A stretch of DNA of 23,816 bases, from contig JBLHKW010000072.1 of assembly GCA_047618565.1 (NCBI GenBank), positions 1 through 23,816 of the forward strand, read 5' to 3'. Both the position numbers and the translations under genes were made by a program. The notes below the pieces were generated by a model, which did not search any database, was not told where the DNA came from, and saw nothing but the letters and a program-made list of their open reading frames with translations. The first letter of the stretch is position 1. The number at the start of each line of letters is the position of its first letter. Shown piece after piece: positions 1 to 9,582 of this stretch. Origin of the DNA: JBLHKW01 sp047618565. Lineage in GTDB: Bacteria; Planctomycetota; UBA1135; GCA-002686595.

Positions 1-591
1 ACCTTTTTTGGTCGCCGAGGACGCCAATGTTCGCAAAGTGCCGCCAAAGCCCGAAAGGACGGCGAAGCCGGCCGTTCGTGGTATTTCGTCCGCGTGGTCA
101 TGAATAGATCGGGCTAGCCCCTGGAAGAGGCGCGGCGGGTGGGACCCGGACAGCGGATGGCGCGGTCCTGGGCGAGGCGAGCTGTTGCGTTCACGCCACC
201 CAGTGTACCCAGGGCGCCCGTGGCCGGTTCCCGGAAGCCCATTCTGGGGGTGCCAGGAGGGTGTCGCGCAGAGCCAGGAACGTGGGGCAAGAAGAGAGGC
301 GGCACCGGCTCGATGAGCCGGGCCGCCCCCTTTGGATCCGCCGAAGCTTGCCCGCCCATGACGGATCCGGTTACCTGCCCTGAACACGGCCCCACGAAGT
401 GATGCTTGATCTCGCGGGTGTGTTCCGGGCCCTGGGATCCAGGGCAAATCCCGTTCCACCGACGCGCAACCCGCCAGGCTGCCTCAGGAACAGGATTCCG
501 CAACGGGGGGGGGGCGCTATCGCTCCCGTGCGCGCTCACGAACCGCACGGCCGCGGCCGGGTCGCCCGGGTCGATAGCACGCGCGGGGTGC
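1..591. other. Left-edge region with no convincing gene
   Basis: No reading frame here looks like a recognisable protein. At the extreme left, plus frame 2 is open from the edge to a TGA at 101-103 and could be the last 33 codons of a gene outside the window. A minus-strand ATG at 99-101 could equally begin a gene running off the edge. Neither has a recognisable motif. Positions 120-590 contain several frames open on both strands, as expected by chance at this G+C, with arginine- and proline-rich translations. A run of ten G lies at 505-514 and a perfect 10-base palindrome (GGCCGCGGCC) near 549-558. I see no tRNA and no insertion sequence. Confidence 0.5.
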
Positions 592-592
592 T
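576..592 (-). terminator. Small hairpin at the ridA stop codon
   Basis: AGCAC (576-580) and GTGCT (588-592) pair across a 7-base G+C loop, so the hairpin begins at the ridA stop codon on the minus strand. The stem is only 5 bp and no U tract follows. It is a weak terminator candidate, supported mainly by its position at the end of the coaD-ridA pair. Confidence 0.25.
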
Positions 593-981
593 CAGCCGAC
601 CTGGGCGACGCAGTCGAATTCCACGCGCGCGTCCTTCGGCAGACGCGCGACCTCGACACAGGCGCGCGCGGGTGCGGGGTCCGGGAAGAAGGTGGCGTAG
701 ATCTCGTTGACGACGGCGAAGTCCCCCATGTCCGCGAGGAAGACGTTGCACTTGAGGACGCGATCGAAACCCGAGCCCGCGGCGGCGAGTACGGCGCCGA
801 GATTCTCCAGAGCGCGCTGGGCCTGGGCGCGCACGTCGGGCGACACGATCTCGCCCGTGTCCGGGTCCATCGCGATCTGACCCGAGCAGTGCACCAGGCC
901 GCCCGCGATGATGGCCTGGTTGTAGGGGCCGATGGCGGCGGGCGCGGCGGAGGTGGAGACTACGGTTCGTTCGGTGCTCAT
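592..981 (-). CDS. ridA: RidA family enamine/imine deaminase
   Basis: A 129-residue protein of the YjgF/YER057c/UK114 (RidA) family, whose members hydrolyse reactive enamines and imines such as 2-aminoacrylate released by PLP enzymes, in the cytoplasm. The N-terminal AAPAAIGPYNQAI block, CSGQIAMDP at 32-40, and the C-terminal CVEVARLPKDARVEFD stretch (108-123) are typical. Arg113 in VARLP corresponds by motif to the substrate-binding arginine (Arg105 in E. coli RidA), and the acidic residue expected near the C-terminus is present (Glu121). Length matches the usual 125-130 residues. The ATG at 979-981 is chosen because the family motif begins right after it and because it overlaps the coaD stop as ATGA, which implies translational coupling. 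The longer upstream open frame is the antisense of coaD and comEC and is not coding. Confidence 0.95.
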   Translation of the reverse strand: MSTERTVVSTSAAPAAIGPYNQAIIAGGLVHCSGQIAMDPDTGEIVSPDVRAQAQRALENLGAVLAAAGSGFDRVLKCNVFLADMGDFAVVNEIYATFFPDPAPARACVEVARLPKDARVEFDCVAQVG

Positions 982-1466
982 CGATTCGCTTGCTCTGAAA
1001 GGTGGCGCGCCAGTGCAGTCTGGACCGCGGGCGGGACGAAGCTCGACACGTCGCCGCCCATGCGGGCGATCTGGCGCACGAGGGTACTGGAGATGTGCTG
1101 GCACTCGGGCGCGGTCAACAGGAAGACCGTCTCCACGTCGGGAGCCATGGCACGGTTCGTGAACGCCATCTGGCGCTCGTAGTCCAGATCGGCGGCGCTG
1201 CGCACCCCGCGCACGATCGCGCCCGCGCCGAGCTCGCGACAGCCATCGACGAGCAGACCCGAAAGCGTCACGACCTCCACGCCCTTCCATCCGGAGGTCA
1301 CCTCGCGCAGCAGGGCCTGCCGCTCTTCCAGGTCGAAGAGTTGATCCTTGGCGTGGTGCTCGGCTACCGCGAGGGTCACGCGATCGAAGAGCCGCAGGGC
1401 GCGCTCGAGTACGTCGAGGTGGCCGAGGGTGACGGGATCGAAGGTACCGGGAAAGAGTGCGTGCAT
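978..1466 (-). CDS. coaD: Phosphopantetheine adenylyltransferase (CoaD)
   Basis: A 162-residue enzyme transferring AMP from ATP to 4'-phosphopantetheine, giving dephospho-CoA and pyrophosphate, the penultimate step of CoA synthesis (EC 2.7.7.3). The nucleotidyltransferase signature is clear: PGTFDPVTLGHLDV at 6-19 contains the T/HxGH-type motif TLGH. ISSTLVR (125-131) is the second ATP-binding motif, and IVRGVRSAADLDYE (84-97) is typical of the family. Length agrees with the 159-residue E. coli enzyme. The ATG at 1464-1466 is preferred over a TTG nine codons upstream: the conserved N-terminus starts there, and GAGGG lies four bases upstream of it. It is the first gene of a minus-strand pair with ridA (4-base overlap) and diverges from comEC. 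The pairing with ridA does not change its expected role. Confidence 0.97.
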   Translation of the reverse strand: MHALFPGTFDPVTLGHLDVLERALRLFDRVTLAVAEHHAKDQLFDLEERQALLREVTSGWKGVEVVTLSGLLVDGCRELGAGAIVRGVRSAADLDYERQMAFTNRAMAPDVETVFLLTAPECQHISSTLVRQIARMGGDVSSFVPPAVQTALARHLSEQANR

Positions 1467-1494
1467 GGAGCCCTCGTCGCTTGCGCGGGCCAAA

Positions 1495-1528
1495 GATATA
1501 TACGGAGAACGGGGTGTTGCGGAGGCAA
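1495..1528 (-). promoter_or_regulatory. Possible promoter of coaD-ridA
   Basis: The only A+T-rich pocket in the coaD/comEC divergent gap is TATATATC on the minus strand (1495-1502), about 30 bases upstream of the coaD ATG and suitable as a -10 element. The best upstream -35-like hexamer is TTGCCT (1523-1528), but the 20-base spacing is longer than the usual 16-18. Only the -10-like part is reasonably supported. Confidence 0.25.
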
Positions 1529-1595
1529 GAGTCTACGGGTTCACGGAATCCCGGTGAACAGTGCAACCGGAGAGCTGTGAATCGGTCCCTTTGGA

Positions 1596-4007
1596 GTGTG
1601 GGAGAGCACGGGTAAAGCGACGCTACAGCCGCGAAAGGACGGTACGGCTCCGACGCCCCGATTCTTATTGTCCGTATGTGGAGCGGCATTCCTGGGCAGC
1701 CTATGGGGTACGTTCGGATCCAGTCCGCCTCTTCCGTGGCTGATCGTCAGCGCGGCTCTCGCAGCGACGTGCTCCGTGCGCGCCGGGCGCGGGACCGGGC
1801 CCCGTCGCTTTCCCACACACTTCCTGCTCCCGCTGCTCGTCGGGCTCGTCGCCTGCACCCGGGCGTCGTACCGCACGGATCCACCCGAAGATCCGCAGGC
1901 CTCGAAGGCCGTGCAGGCCGTGCGAGGCCGCTGGGAGCCGCGCGGGCACTCCCGAAGTGATACCCGCGGTGGCGTGGGCGTTTACCTCGCGACCTTCCAG
2001 CTTGCGCGCGGGAGCGTGGCCGCAGACGAGGCGGTCTGCGTCTTGTCGACCCAGGGTCGCGTGCTGCGCGCCCAACCGCCTGCGTTCGCGCGCCCCACCC
2101 TGACCTACGCCCGCCATCCCGACATCGCCTGGATCCGGGTTCCGCCGGATGACCTGGTGCGCACCGGCCGTGCGCGCCCTTCGCTGCTCGCCGGGTGGCG
2201 CGCATGGATCTCCGATGCGCGCCAGGCCGGCCTGCTCAGGGCGCGGCGTCTGAGGTCGAAAGCTGCGCGCAATCTCTACGGCGCCCTGCTCTTCGGTGAA
2301 CGCGGGACCTGGTCCGCGTCCGCGGCGGACCTGTTCACGCGCACGGGGACCCGGCACGTGTTGAGCCTCAGCGGCCTTCACGTCGGCCTGCTGAGCTGGA
2401 TGGTCGCGCAACCTCTCGGCGCGCTCCTGGCCTGGGGCCTGAACGCCTTGATGGGCGTGATCGGTCTGCGCTGGCGTGTGTCTCCGGTCGCGCCCCAGGC
2501 CATACTCGTATGGCTCTTCGTGCCCCTCGCGGGCGGCAACCCGCCGGTGGTGCGCGCCGCATGGGCACTCACCCTGGCGCAGTTCGCGCGCTGGGTTCCG
2601 ACCACGGGCCAGCGCCGCGGTCGCCGCCCGCAGGCCTTGCACCTGTGGGCCTTCGCCCTGTTGCTCGAGTGCCTGGCCGACCCGGGTTCGCCCGCACACC
2701 TGGGCGTACAACTCTCCTATGCCGCGACCCTGGGCCTGGTGCTCGGATACGCGGGCGCGCGCAGGCTCGGCATGGGCCTGTGGAACCGGCTGCTGCCCTT
2801 GCACGCGACGAGCGTTACCGGCCATCCGCGCGCACCCTGGTGGCGCATCCCGGTACGCAAACTCTCCGACCTGCTCGTCTCCAGCACCGCGGCTTCGTTC
2901 GTCGCCATCGTCGCTACGCTGCCCATGACCTGGTGCAACTTCGGCGAGTGGTCGCCCTGGGGGCTGATCGCAATGCCCCTCGTACTGCCACCGTTGATCC
3001 TGTTCATGGGCTGCGCCTCACTGTGGACCCTGCTCCCGTTCGACGGGCTGCAAGCGTGGGTCGAGCTCGCGGGCCAGGCCCTGCTCGCCCTGCTCGGCGC
3101 CCTCGACGGTCTGCCGGGAACCCCGACGCAGCTGCCTCCGCGCCCTTTCTTATGGCTCGCGACCCTGGCCTGCGCGCTGCTCTGGCTGATCGCGCATTCC
3201 GGTGCGGCGACGCGTGTGTCGTGCTGCGTGAGCCGCGTCGTTGCCATCGGGCTGGGCCTGACCTGGTTGCCCTGGACCACGGCCGCGCGCAGCCTCGAGA
3301 TCGTCTTGCTCGAGGTCGGTCACGGCACCGCGCTGGTTCTGCGCGCGCCGGGTGAGGCTTGCTGGATCTTCGATGCGGGCTCCCGCGATCGTCCATCGAT
3401 CGCGCGCTCGGCCATCGCCCCGTTGCTACGCGAGTGGGAGATCGCGGAGGTCCACGTGGTCGTCTCCCACGACCACCGCGATCACACGTCTGGCCTGCCG
3501 TGGCTCAGCGGGCGCTGGACTCCAGGTCTGTGGGCCGGATCCCAAGTCACGGGGCTCGATGTGCGGGCGCGCGTGGACCTGAAACACGGGCGCACGCAAC
3601 TGCCGACACACACGGATGCCCTGCGCATCGACCTGTTGCGCGGCCAGGACATCGCGGGTAACGAGGGCTCGCGTAGCCTCGAGGTTATGTGGGGCGCTGA
3701 ACGCTCGCTCCTGTGCGGCGACGCAGAGGCTGCCGGACTGGCGCGCTTGCTCCGCGATGGCGAGCTTCAAGGGCCCGTGCGCCTGCTACTCCTGCCCCAT
3801 CACGGATCCGATGGGCGCGAGACGGAGGCTCTGCTGACGCGCGTCATGCCGCGCGAGGTCTGGATCAGCCGCGCATCGCAAGTTCCTATCGAGGAGACCC
3901 TCGACCGGATGGAACTGTCCTGGTTCAGCACCGAGCACGGCCCCCTGAGCCTGATCCTGCCCACCCCGACGGATGCCCAGGCCAGTGCGAGGGAAACCGA
4001 TGGATAA
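1596..4007 (+). CDS. comEC: ComEC/Rec2 DNA-uptake channel protein
   Basis: An 803-residue polytopic inner-membrane protein that carries single-stranded DNA into the cytoplasm during natural transformation. Hydrophobic N-terminal segments (about 23-90) precede a soluble DUF4131-like part (about 120-190). The competence core has the family hallmark TRHVLSLSGLHVGLL (252-266), then SYAATLG (374-380) and several membrane segments to about 560. The C-terminus is a metallo-beta-lactamase domain (about 567-800) with LLEVGHGTALVL, HDHRDH at 625-630 (the HxHxDH metal motif), CGDAE (Asp709) and PHHGSDG (734-740). The metal ligands look intact, so this domain may act as the nuclease degrading the non-transported strand. 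The GTG at 1596 is the most upstream plausible start, with only GGA before it; a later start is possible but would shorten the first membrane region. The next gene begins 72 bases downstream. Confidence 0.93.
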   Translation: MWESTGKATLQPRKDGTAPTPRFLLSVCGAAFLGSLWGTFGSSPPLPWLIVSAALAATCSVRAGRGTGPRRFPTHFLLPLLVGLVACTRASYRTDPPEDPQASKAVQAVRGRWEPRGHSRSDTRGGVGVYLATFQLARGSVAADEAVCVLSTQGRVLRAQPPAFARPTLTYARHPDIAWIRVPPDDLVRTGRARPSLLAGWRAWISDARQAGLLRARRLRSKAARNLYGALLFGERGTWSASAADLFTRTGTRHVLSLSGLHVGLLSWMVAQPLGALLAWGLNALMGVIGLRWRVSPVAPQAILVWLFVPLAGGNPPVVRAAWALTLAQFARWVPTTGQRRGRRPQALHLWAFALLLECLADPGSPAHLGVQLSYAATLGLVLGYAGARRLGMGLWNRLLPLHATSVTGHPRAPWWRIPVRKLSDLLVSSTAASFVAIVATLPMTWCNFGEWSPWGLIAMPLVLPPLILFMGCASLWTLLPFDGLQAWVELAGQALLALLGALDGLPGTPTQLPPRPFLWLATLACALLWLIAHSGAATRVSCCVSRVVAIGLGLTWLPWTTAARSLEIVLLEVGHGTALVLRAPGEACWIFDAGSRDRPSIARSAIAPLLREWEIAEVHVVVSHDHRDHTSGLPWLSGRWTPGLWAGSQVTGLDVRARVDLKHGRTQLPTHTDALRIDLLRGQDIAGNEGSRSLEVMWGAERSLLCGDAEAAGLARLLRDGELQGPVRLLLLPHHGSDGRETEALLTRVMPREVWISRASQVPIEETLDRMELSWFSTEHGPLSLILPTPTDAQASARETDG

Positions 4008-4079
4008 TGGAGGGGTATCCTCGGGCGCCAGCGGCAGCCAGTTACCCCCAGGCATCCACGAGCTGAAAGGCGCAACCCA

Positions 4080-5366
4080 ATGCAGGTCCTATCTCACCCG
4101 TCGAACCCCGGTCAGCGTCTTCCGAACATATGGCGCCGTCGGCACTTCGCGGGGCTGCTTGTCGTCCTGCTGGCGACCGCCGGCCTGGCGCATGCTGCGG
4201 CACCTGGCCAGAACCAGAAGGCCCTCAAGCGCATCTTCACCCTCGAGAGCGGCGCGACCGTGCGCGCCATCGCGCGCCAGACCGACGGAGTCTGGGAATT
4301 CCAGCGCGGCAGCGATTGGGCCCCCGCCCCGTGGCCGATCGAGCAGGTGCGCCTTGAGCGCGAGGTTCTGGCCGAGATGCGCCGCCTGGCCTCCAAGCTC
4401 CCGAGCAACGCGCGCGTGGCCCAGCGCTGCGAGCTCGCGGACTGGATGCTGCGCAACGGGCTGATCCTCGAGGCGCTGGAGGAGCTGAACCCGTTGATCA
4501 CCGAGACGACCGGCATCGTCCACGGATCCAGCGCTGGGACACGCGCGCGCACCTGCGCATCCATGACCCTGGAGCGACACGCCTTCCGGTTCGCCCTGCC
4601 CGAGGTCATCGAAGGCGCGACCGACACGCGCTCGGCCCTGGCCCCGGTCTTCGTGTACGCCGCCAGCGCCAGCCCGGCCATGCGCGAGCTGTGCGCCCAG
4701 AAGCTCGCCCAACACGGGGACGCGGATGGGGTGCACCGGGTGCTTCTGGAGAGCTTGCTGGACTCCAACCCATCGCGCCGCAGCTGGTCCGCCTTCGCCC
4801 TCGGCCAGCTCTCTCCCGGGGAGCAGCTGCCCGCGCTCCTGCAACGCGCCGTGCTCGATCCATCCGAGTCGGTTCGCACCAGCGCGCAGTCAGCCTTGCG
4901 GGCCGCGCATGAACCGGCACTGGTTGCGCCGATCGCGAGAGCGCTGGCAGGATCCACCTCGGCCAGGGTGCGCGTGCACGCGGCAGAGGCGCTGGGCCAC
5001 ATCGGATACGCCGCGGCGTTCCCGAGCTTGATCACGCGACTCGCAGCTCTCGAGGGAACCACCGGCACGCGCGTTCAGCACTCGAACATCTTCGTCGGAC
5101 GTCAGGCCGCCTACCTTCAGGACTTCGATGTCGAGGTGTCCCAGGGACAAGCGGTCGCTGACCCGCAGTTGAACGTCCTGGTCGAGGGCCAGGTCACCGA
5201 CGTGGGTGTGATCAGCGAACAGCAGGTCACCCTGGAACGTCGCAGGATCCGCTCCGCGCTCGAACGACTCGCGGGCGCGCGCCCCGGTCGCACCAGCAAG
5301 GCCTGGGCCAGCTGGTGGGACGCGAACAGCGAGCGCGTCCTGTCCGACCCGAACCCGGGTCGTTGA
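4080..5366 (+). CDS. Secreted HEAT-repeat protein, function unknown
   Basis: A 428-residue protein with an N-terminal export signal: basic RRR at 19-21, a hydrophobic core 23-37, and a likely cleavage site after AHA (about residue 39). Residues about 55-110 resemble a small N-terminal module (FTLESGATVRAIARQ). From about 180 to 325 the sequence reads as alpha-helical HEAT-like repeats, for example RRSWSAFALGQL, VRTSAQSALRAAHEP and VRVHAAEALGHIGY. The C-terminal 100 residues (QHSNIFVGRQAAYLQDFDVE onward) form a separate block with a Val/Gln-rich stretch, which I do not recognise as a named domain. HEAT repeats usually make protein-binding scaffolds; no catalytic motif is visible. It lies 72 bases after comEC in the same direction, and GAAAGG sits about 10 bases before the ATG. 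A link to DNA uptake is possible but rests only on adjacency. Confidence 0.8.
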   Translation: MQVLSHPSNPGQRLPNIWRRRHFAGLLVVLLATAGLAHAAAPGQNQKALKRIFTLESGATVRAIARQTDGVWEFQRGSDWAPAPWPIEQVRLEREVLAEMRRLASKLPSNARVAQRCELADWMLRNGLILEALEELNPLITETTGIVHGSSAGTRARTCASMTLERHAFRFALPEVIEGATDTRSALAPVFVYAASASPAMRELCAQKLAQHGDADGVHRVLLESLLDSNPSRRSWSAFALGQLSPGEQLPALLQRAVLDPSESVRTSAQSALRAAHEPALVAPIARALAGSTSARVRVHAAEALGHIGYAAAFPSLITRLAALEGTTGTRVQHSNIFVGRQAAYLQDFDVEVSQGQAVADPQLNVLVEGQVTDVGVISEQQVTLERRRIRSALERLAGARPGRTSKAWASWWDANSERVLSDPNPGR

Positions 5367-5372
5367 ATAAAA

Positions 5373-5404
5373 GGCGCCCCATCTTCCTCCCTCGACAGGG
5401 CGCC
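5373..5404 (+). terminator. Hairpin after the HEAT-repeat gene
   Basis: GGCGCCC (5373-5379) pairs perfectly with GGGCGCC (5398-5404) across an 18-base loop, starting 6 bases after the stop codon. No U tract follows, so it may terminate weakly or simply protect the 3' end of the comEC/HEAT transcript. Confidence 0.45.
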
Positions 5405-5755
5405 CGTGTCCTGAAAGCCCAGAACACGACCCTCCCCAAAAAATACGAGGGGAAGGTGTTTCGCGGGGACGGCGAGCGAGACCGCTGCGAGGTTCACTGT
5501 CGTCCGCACCTTCAAGACGGTAGGCCCCCGTCACGGGTTCCCACAAACGGCAAGATCCGAAGAATACGTGCCTCTTACCCGTGCAACTCCGCCGCCCGGA
5601 AACGCGGACTGACGACCGCCTGAGCCACACCCCGCGCGCCCGACTACCTCATAACAGAGCACTGCCAAGGCCAGTGCGCGGGATGGCCCCGCGGTCGACC
5701 GGCAGGAGATCCCGTCGCCTGCTAACATGTCGCGCCTCGGCCAACCCAGGCCGAT

Positions 5756-5804
5756 CCCCCCCCCTCCCTGACACCGGCGGCCCCCCGACCGCCGTGCCCC
5801 CCCC
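5756..5804 (+). repeat. Stacked poly-C tracts upstream of a secreted protein gene
   Basis: Runs of nine C (5756-5764), six C (5781-5786) and eight C (5797-5804) lie within 66 bases of the GTG start at 5822. Homopolymers of this length are rare within the coding regions here. Slipped-strand length change in such a tract can alter promoter spacing or leader structure, but nothing in a single sequence shows that it does so here. Confidence 0.6.
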
Positions 5805-5821
5805 TCCACCGGAACACTCCA

Positions 5822-6957
5822 GTGAACTCCGTCCGTCTCTTCGTCCTCTGCTTGCTCAGCGGGACCGTGGGAGCCCAGGAGCGCGCGACGCTCTCCCACC
5901 GCCCCGTACCGATGGAGGATGTGTTCCTGCCCTCCGAGGTCTGGCACGCCGTCCGCGGCTCGATCCAGGTGCGCGGCGCCAGCTTCGCAATCGACGAGAG
6001 CGAACGCGGTGCGCTTGGCATCGATACGGACGGCGACGGTGAGATCGACTCGCGCCTGCACGGCCAGGGTGGACGCGTCGTGCTCTCGGCTCACCTCGCA
6101 GATACACAGGCATTCCGTTACGTCGTACGCTTCCGCCACCACATCAAGGGCTGGCAATGGACGAGCAGCGGCTGCCTCGTGGCGCGCATCCGCGGCCAGG
6201 TGCTGCGGCTCTTCGACCAGGATGGCAACGGTTACTTCTCCGACTTCGGATCGGACGCCATCGCGATCGGCGACTCCGCAGCCGCCACCCTGCTGTCGCG
6301 CGTCATCCGCCTCAACGACGCCCTGCTGCACGTGAGCATTCTGGACGACGCGCGCGAGATCCAGGTCTCGCCCTTCGACGGCCCAACCGGCTCGATCGAC
6401 GCCAGTGCGACCTTCATGAGCAACGGTCAGCTGCGCGCCGCCATCGTCCAGGACGGAGACCTGTCCTTCGACCTGGCCGGCTTCCAGGGTCCGGTGCGTG
6501 TCCCGACCGGCAACTACCGCCTGGTCAGTGGCCTGGCGGTCTCGGGCGAGGAGAGCGTCAGCATCCGCGCCGGTCGCATGCACCCGATCCGCGTCGACAC
6601 CGACGCCAGCGTGACCCTCGCGTGGGGCGGTCCACTGCGCGCCGAGTTCGACTACCGCGTCGAGAACGACACGATCATCGTCGACCCCGACGTGATCTTC
6701 TACGGGAAGGCTGGCGAGGAGTACTTCGCCTTCCGCCCCTGTGCTCGATCACCGCACATCCGGGTCCTCAACCGCGAGACCGGCGAAACCGTCCAGGCTG
6801 GCTCCTTCGGCGGCAGCTGCGGCGGCGGCCTGAGTCGTTTCGAGGCCGTCGTCCCCAGCGGCGTCCAGCTCGAGGTCTTCCTGGACCACGAACGCTCCCT
6901 CTTCGGCAAGATCACCGGGTCGTCCCACACGGACACGACCCAGGCAGCCGTCGAGCG

Positions 6958-6961
<4 letters not shown>
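5822..6961 (+). CDS. Secreted protein with two calcium-loop-like motifs, function unknown
   Basis: A 379-residue protein starting at GTG 5822, with a short signal peptide (hydrophobic 6-16, likely cleavage after VGA near residue 18). I do not recognise a named family. Two loops look like EF-hand/dockerin-type calcium sites: DTDGDGEID at 68-76 and DQDGNGYFSD at 132-141, each set in a GxDxDxDG-like context. The C-terminal half (about 195-370) looks rich in beta strands, and a glycine/cysteine-rich FGGSCGGG stretch lies near 323-330. This suggests an extracytoplasmic, calcium-binding beta-rich protein, perhaps surface-located. No catalytic motif is evident. The gene ends tail to tail with the aldehyde dehydrogenase, the two stops sharing CTAG at 6958-6961. 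No good Shine-Dalgarno site precedes the GTG; an in-frame start further downstream would remove the signal peptide, so this start is favoured. Confidence 0.8.
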
Positions 6962-8517
<1,556 letters not shown>

Positions 8518-8542
8518 GGTTTTCGATCGTGTGCTGGGCCCG

Positions 8543-8552
8543 GAGAGCTCTC
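8543..8552. promoter_or_regulatory. Palindrome in the divergent ALDH/SDR gap
   Basis: GAGAGCTCTC is a perfect 10-base palindrome in the 171-base gap between the divergent dehydrogenase and reductase genes, 26 bases from the dehydrogenase ATG. It could be an operator for a dimeric regulator acting on both genes. A -10-like TGTAAT lies at 8579-8584. A palindrome this short can occur by chance. Confidence 0.25.
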
Positions 8553-8688
8553 GCGGGCGGTCTGAAGCGGCCCGGTACTGTAATGCCCGGCCGCGCGGGT
8601 TTCCTCCGCCAAGCGCTGGATCGGAGAGGATCCGCGGCCGGGCCTCCCCGCTTCCCCCACGCCGGGCCGTCTGTCACTCTCTACGGCA

Positions 8689-9582
8689 ATGGACGCCACC
8701 GACGACCCCCCCGCCCTGGACATCGCCCGCTGGTTCCCAACCGATGCCTTCGCTGGCCAGGTGGCCGTCGTCACCGGCGGAGGAACGGGCCTGGGGCTCG
8801 AGATCAGCCGCGGTCTGGCACGCCTCGGAGCGCGGGTCGTGATCGCCTCGCGCAGCCCCGAGAACCACACCGAGCTACTCGAGCAGGCGCAGCGCGAGAA
8901 CTGGGACGTGCGCGCGCGCCAGGTCGACCTGCGCGAGGCCCCGGCGGTGCGCAACATGGCCGACGAGCTCGTGGCCGAGATGGGCAGCATCGACATCCTC
9001 GTCAACAACGCCGCCGGCAACTTCGTCTGTCCCGCGGAGCGGCTCTCGACCAACGCCTGGCGCGCGGTGCTCGGCATCGTGCTCGACGGGACGTTCTACG
9101 CATCGAAGTCCTTTGGCAAGCACATGATCCGCCAGGGTGCGGGCTCGATCCTGAACGTGATCGCGACCTACGCGTGGACCGGCATGCCGGGTGTGGTGCA
9201 CTCGGCCAGCGCCAAGGCCGGTGTGCTGGCCATGACGAAGACCCTCGCGGCGGAATGGGCGCCACACGGCATCCGCGTCAACGCCATCGCGCCGGGCCCC
9301 TTCCAATCGGACGGCGCCAAGCAGAACCTCTGGCCGAGCGAGGAGATCGAGAACCGCATCCGAACCCAGATTCCGCTGCAACGCTTCGCCCAGCGCGACG
9401 AGGTCGCGGCGCAGTGCCTGCACCTGCTCTCGCCCATGTCCAGCTACGTGACCGGCGAGTGTATCGTCGTCGACGGTGGCCTGACCCTGGCGAGCGGTCG
9501 CATGTGGGAGCCCGCGGACTTCGCACGCCGCAAGCGGGCGGCAAGGGTCGAGGGCAATCAGGAGAGCCCGAGCGATGGCTGA
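8689..9582 (+). CDS. 2,4-dienoyl-CoA reductase-like SDR
   Basis: A 297-residue short-chain dehydrogenase/reductase. The cofactor motif TGGGTGLG is at 29-36 and NNAAGNF at 106-112. It closely resembles mitochondrial-type 2,4-dienoyl-CoA reductase (DECR1/FabG-like dienoyl reductases), including the non-classical active site. The usual YxxxK tyrosine is Ser172, four residues before Lys176 in HSASAKAG, and a tyrosine sits 15 residues before the lysine (Tyr161). Human DECR1 uses Tyr199, Ser210 and Lys214, with the same spacing. The expected role is NADPH-dependent reduction of 2,4-dienoyl-CoA during breakdown of unsaturated fatty acids. It overlaps murQ by 8 bases (ATGGCTGA), so the two are probably co-transcribed. 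It diverges from the PaaZ-type dehydrogenase. A related enoyl-CoA reductase activity is possible. Confidence 0.87.
   Translation: MDATDDPPALDIARWFPTDAFAGQVAVVTGGGTGLGLEISRGLARLGARVVIASRSPENHTELLEQAQRENWDVRARQVDLREAPAVRNMADELVAEMGSIDILVNNAAGNFVCPAERLSTNAWRAVLGIVLDGTFYASKSFGKHMIRQGAGSILNVIATYAWTGMPGVVHSASAKAGVLAMTKTLAAEWAPHGIRVNAIAPGPFQSDGAKQNLWPSEEIENRIRTQIPLQRFAQRDEVAAQCLHLLSPMSSYVTGECIVVDGGLTLASGRMWEPADFARRKRAARVEGNQESPSDG

Larger units (their letters stand above)
5367..5821. other. 455-base gap without a gene
   Basis: No open frame here resembles a protein. It holds the hairpin at 5373-5404, a second hairpin at 5431-5456 (CCTCCCC against GGGG-A-A-GG with one bulged A and an A-rich loop) that could be a tandem terminator, and stacked C tracts close to the next gene. 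TAACAT (5723-5728) is a weak -10-like hexamer with no convincing -35 partner. The gap is large for this otherwise compact window, so a small RNA or a long 5' leader for the following gene cannot be excluded. Confidence 0.45.

Noticed and set aside
406..1182. A 258-codon plus-strand frame across the left region
   Set aside because: It is antisense to ridA and coaD, which are certain, and has composition typical of a shadow frame at high G+C.
592..1689. A 365-codon minus-strand open frame containing RidA at its C-terminus
   Set aside because: Only the last 129 codons match RidA. The upstream part is arginine-rich, lies across coaD in another frame and runs under the comEC start. The ATG overlapping the coaD stop is the true start.
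4013..4055. GGGGTA and TACCCC after comEC as a terminator
   Set aside because: The loop would be about 30 bases and no U tract follows, so a functional terminator is not supported.
4112..5068. Long minus-strand frame opposite the HEAT-repeat gene
   Set aside because: The plus-strand frame has a signal peptide and HEAT pattern. The minus frame is Ser/Arg/Ala-rich with no motif.
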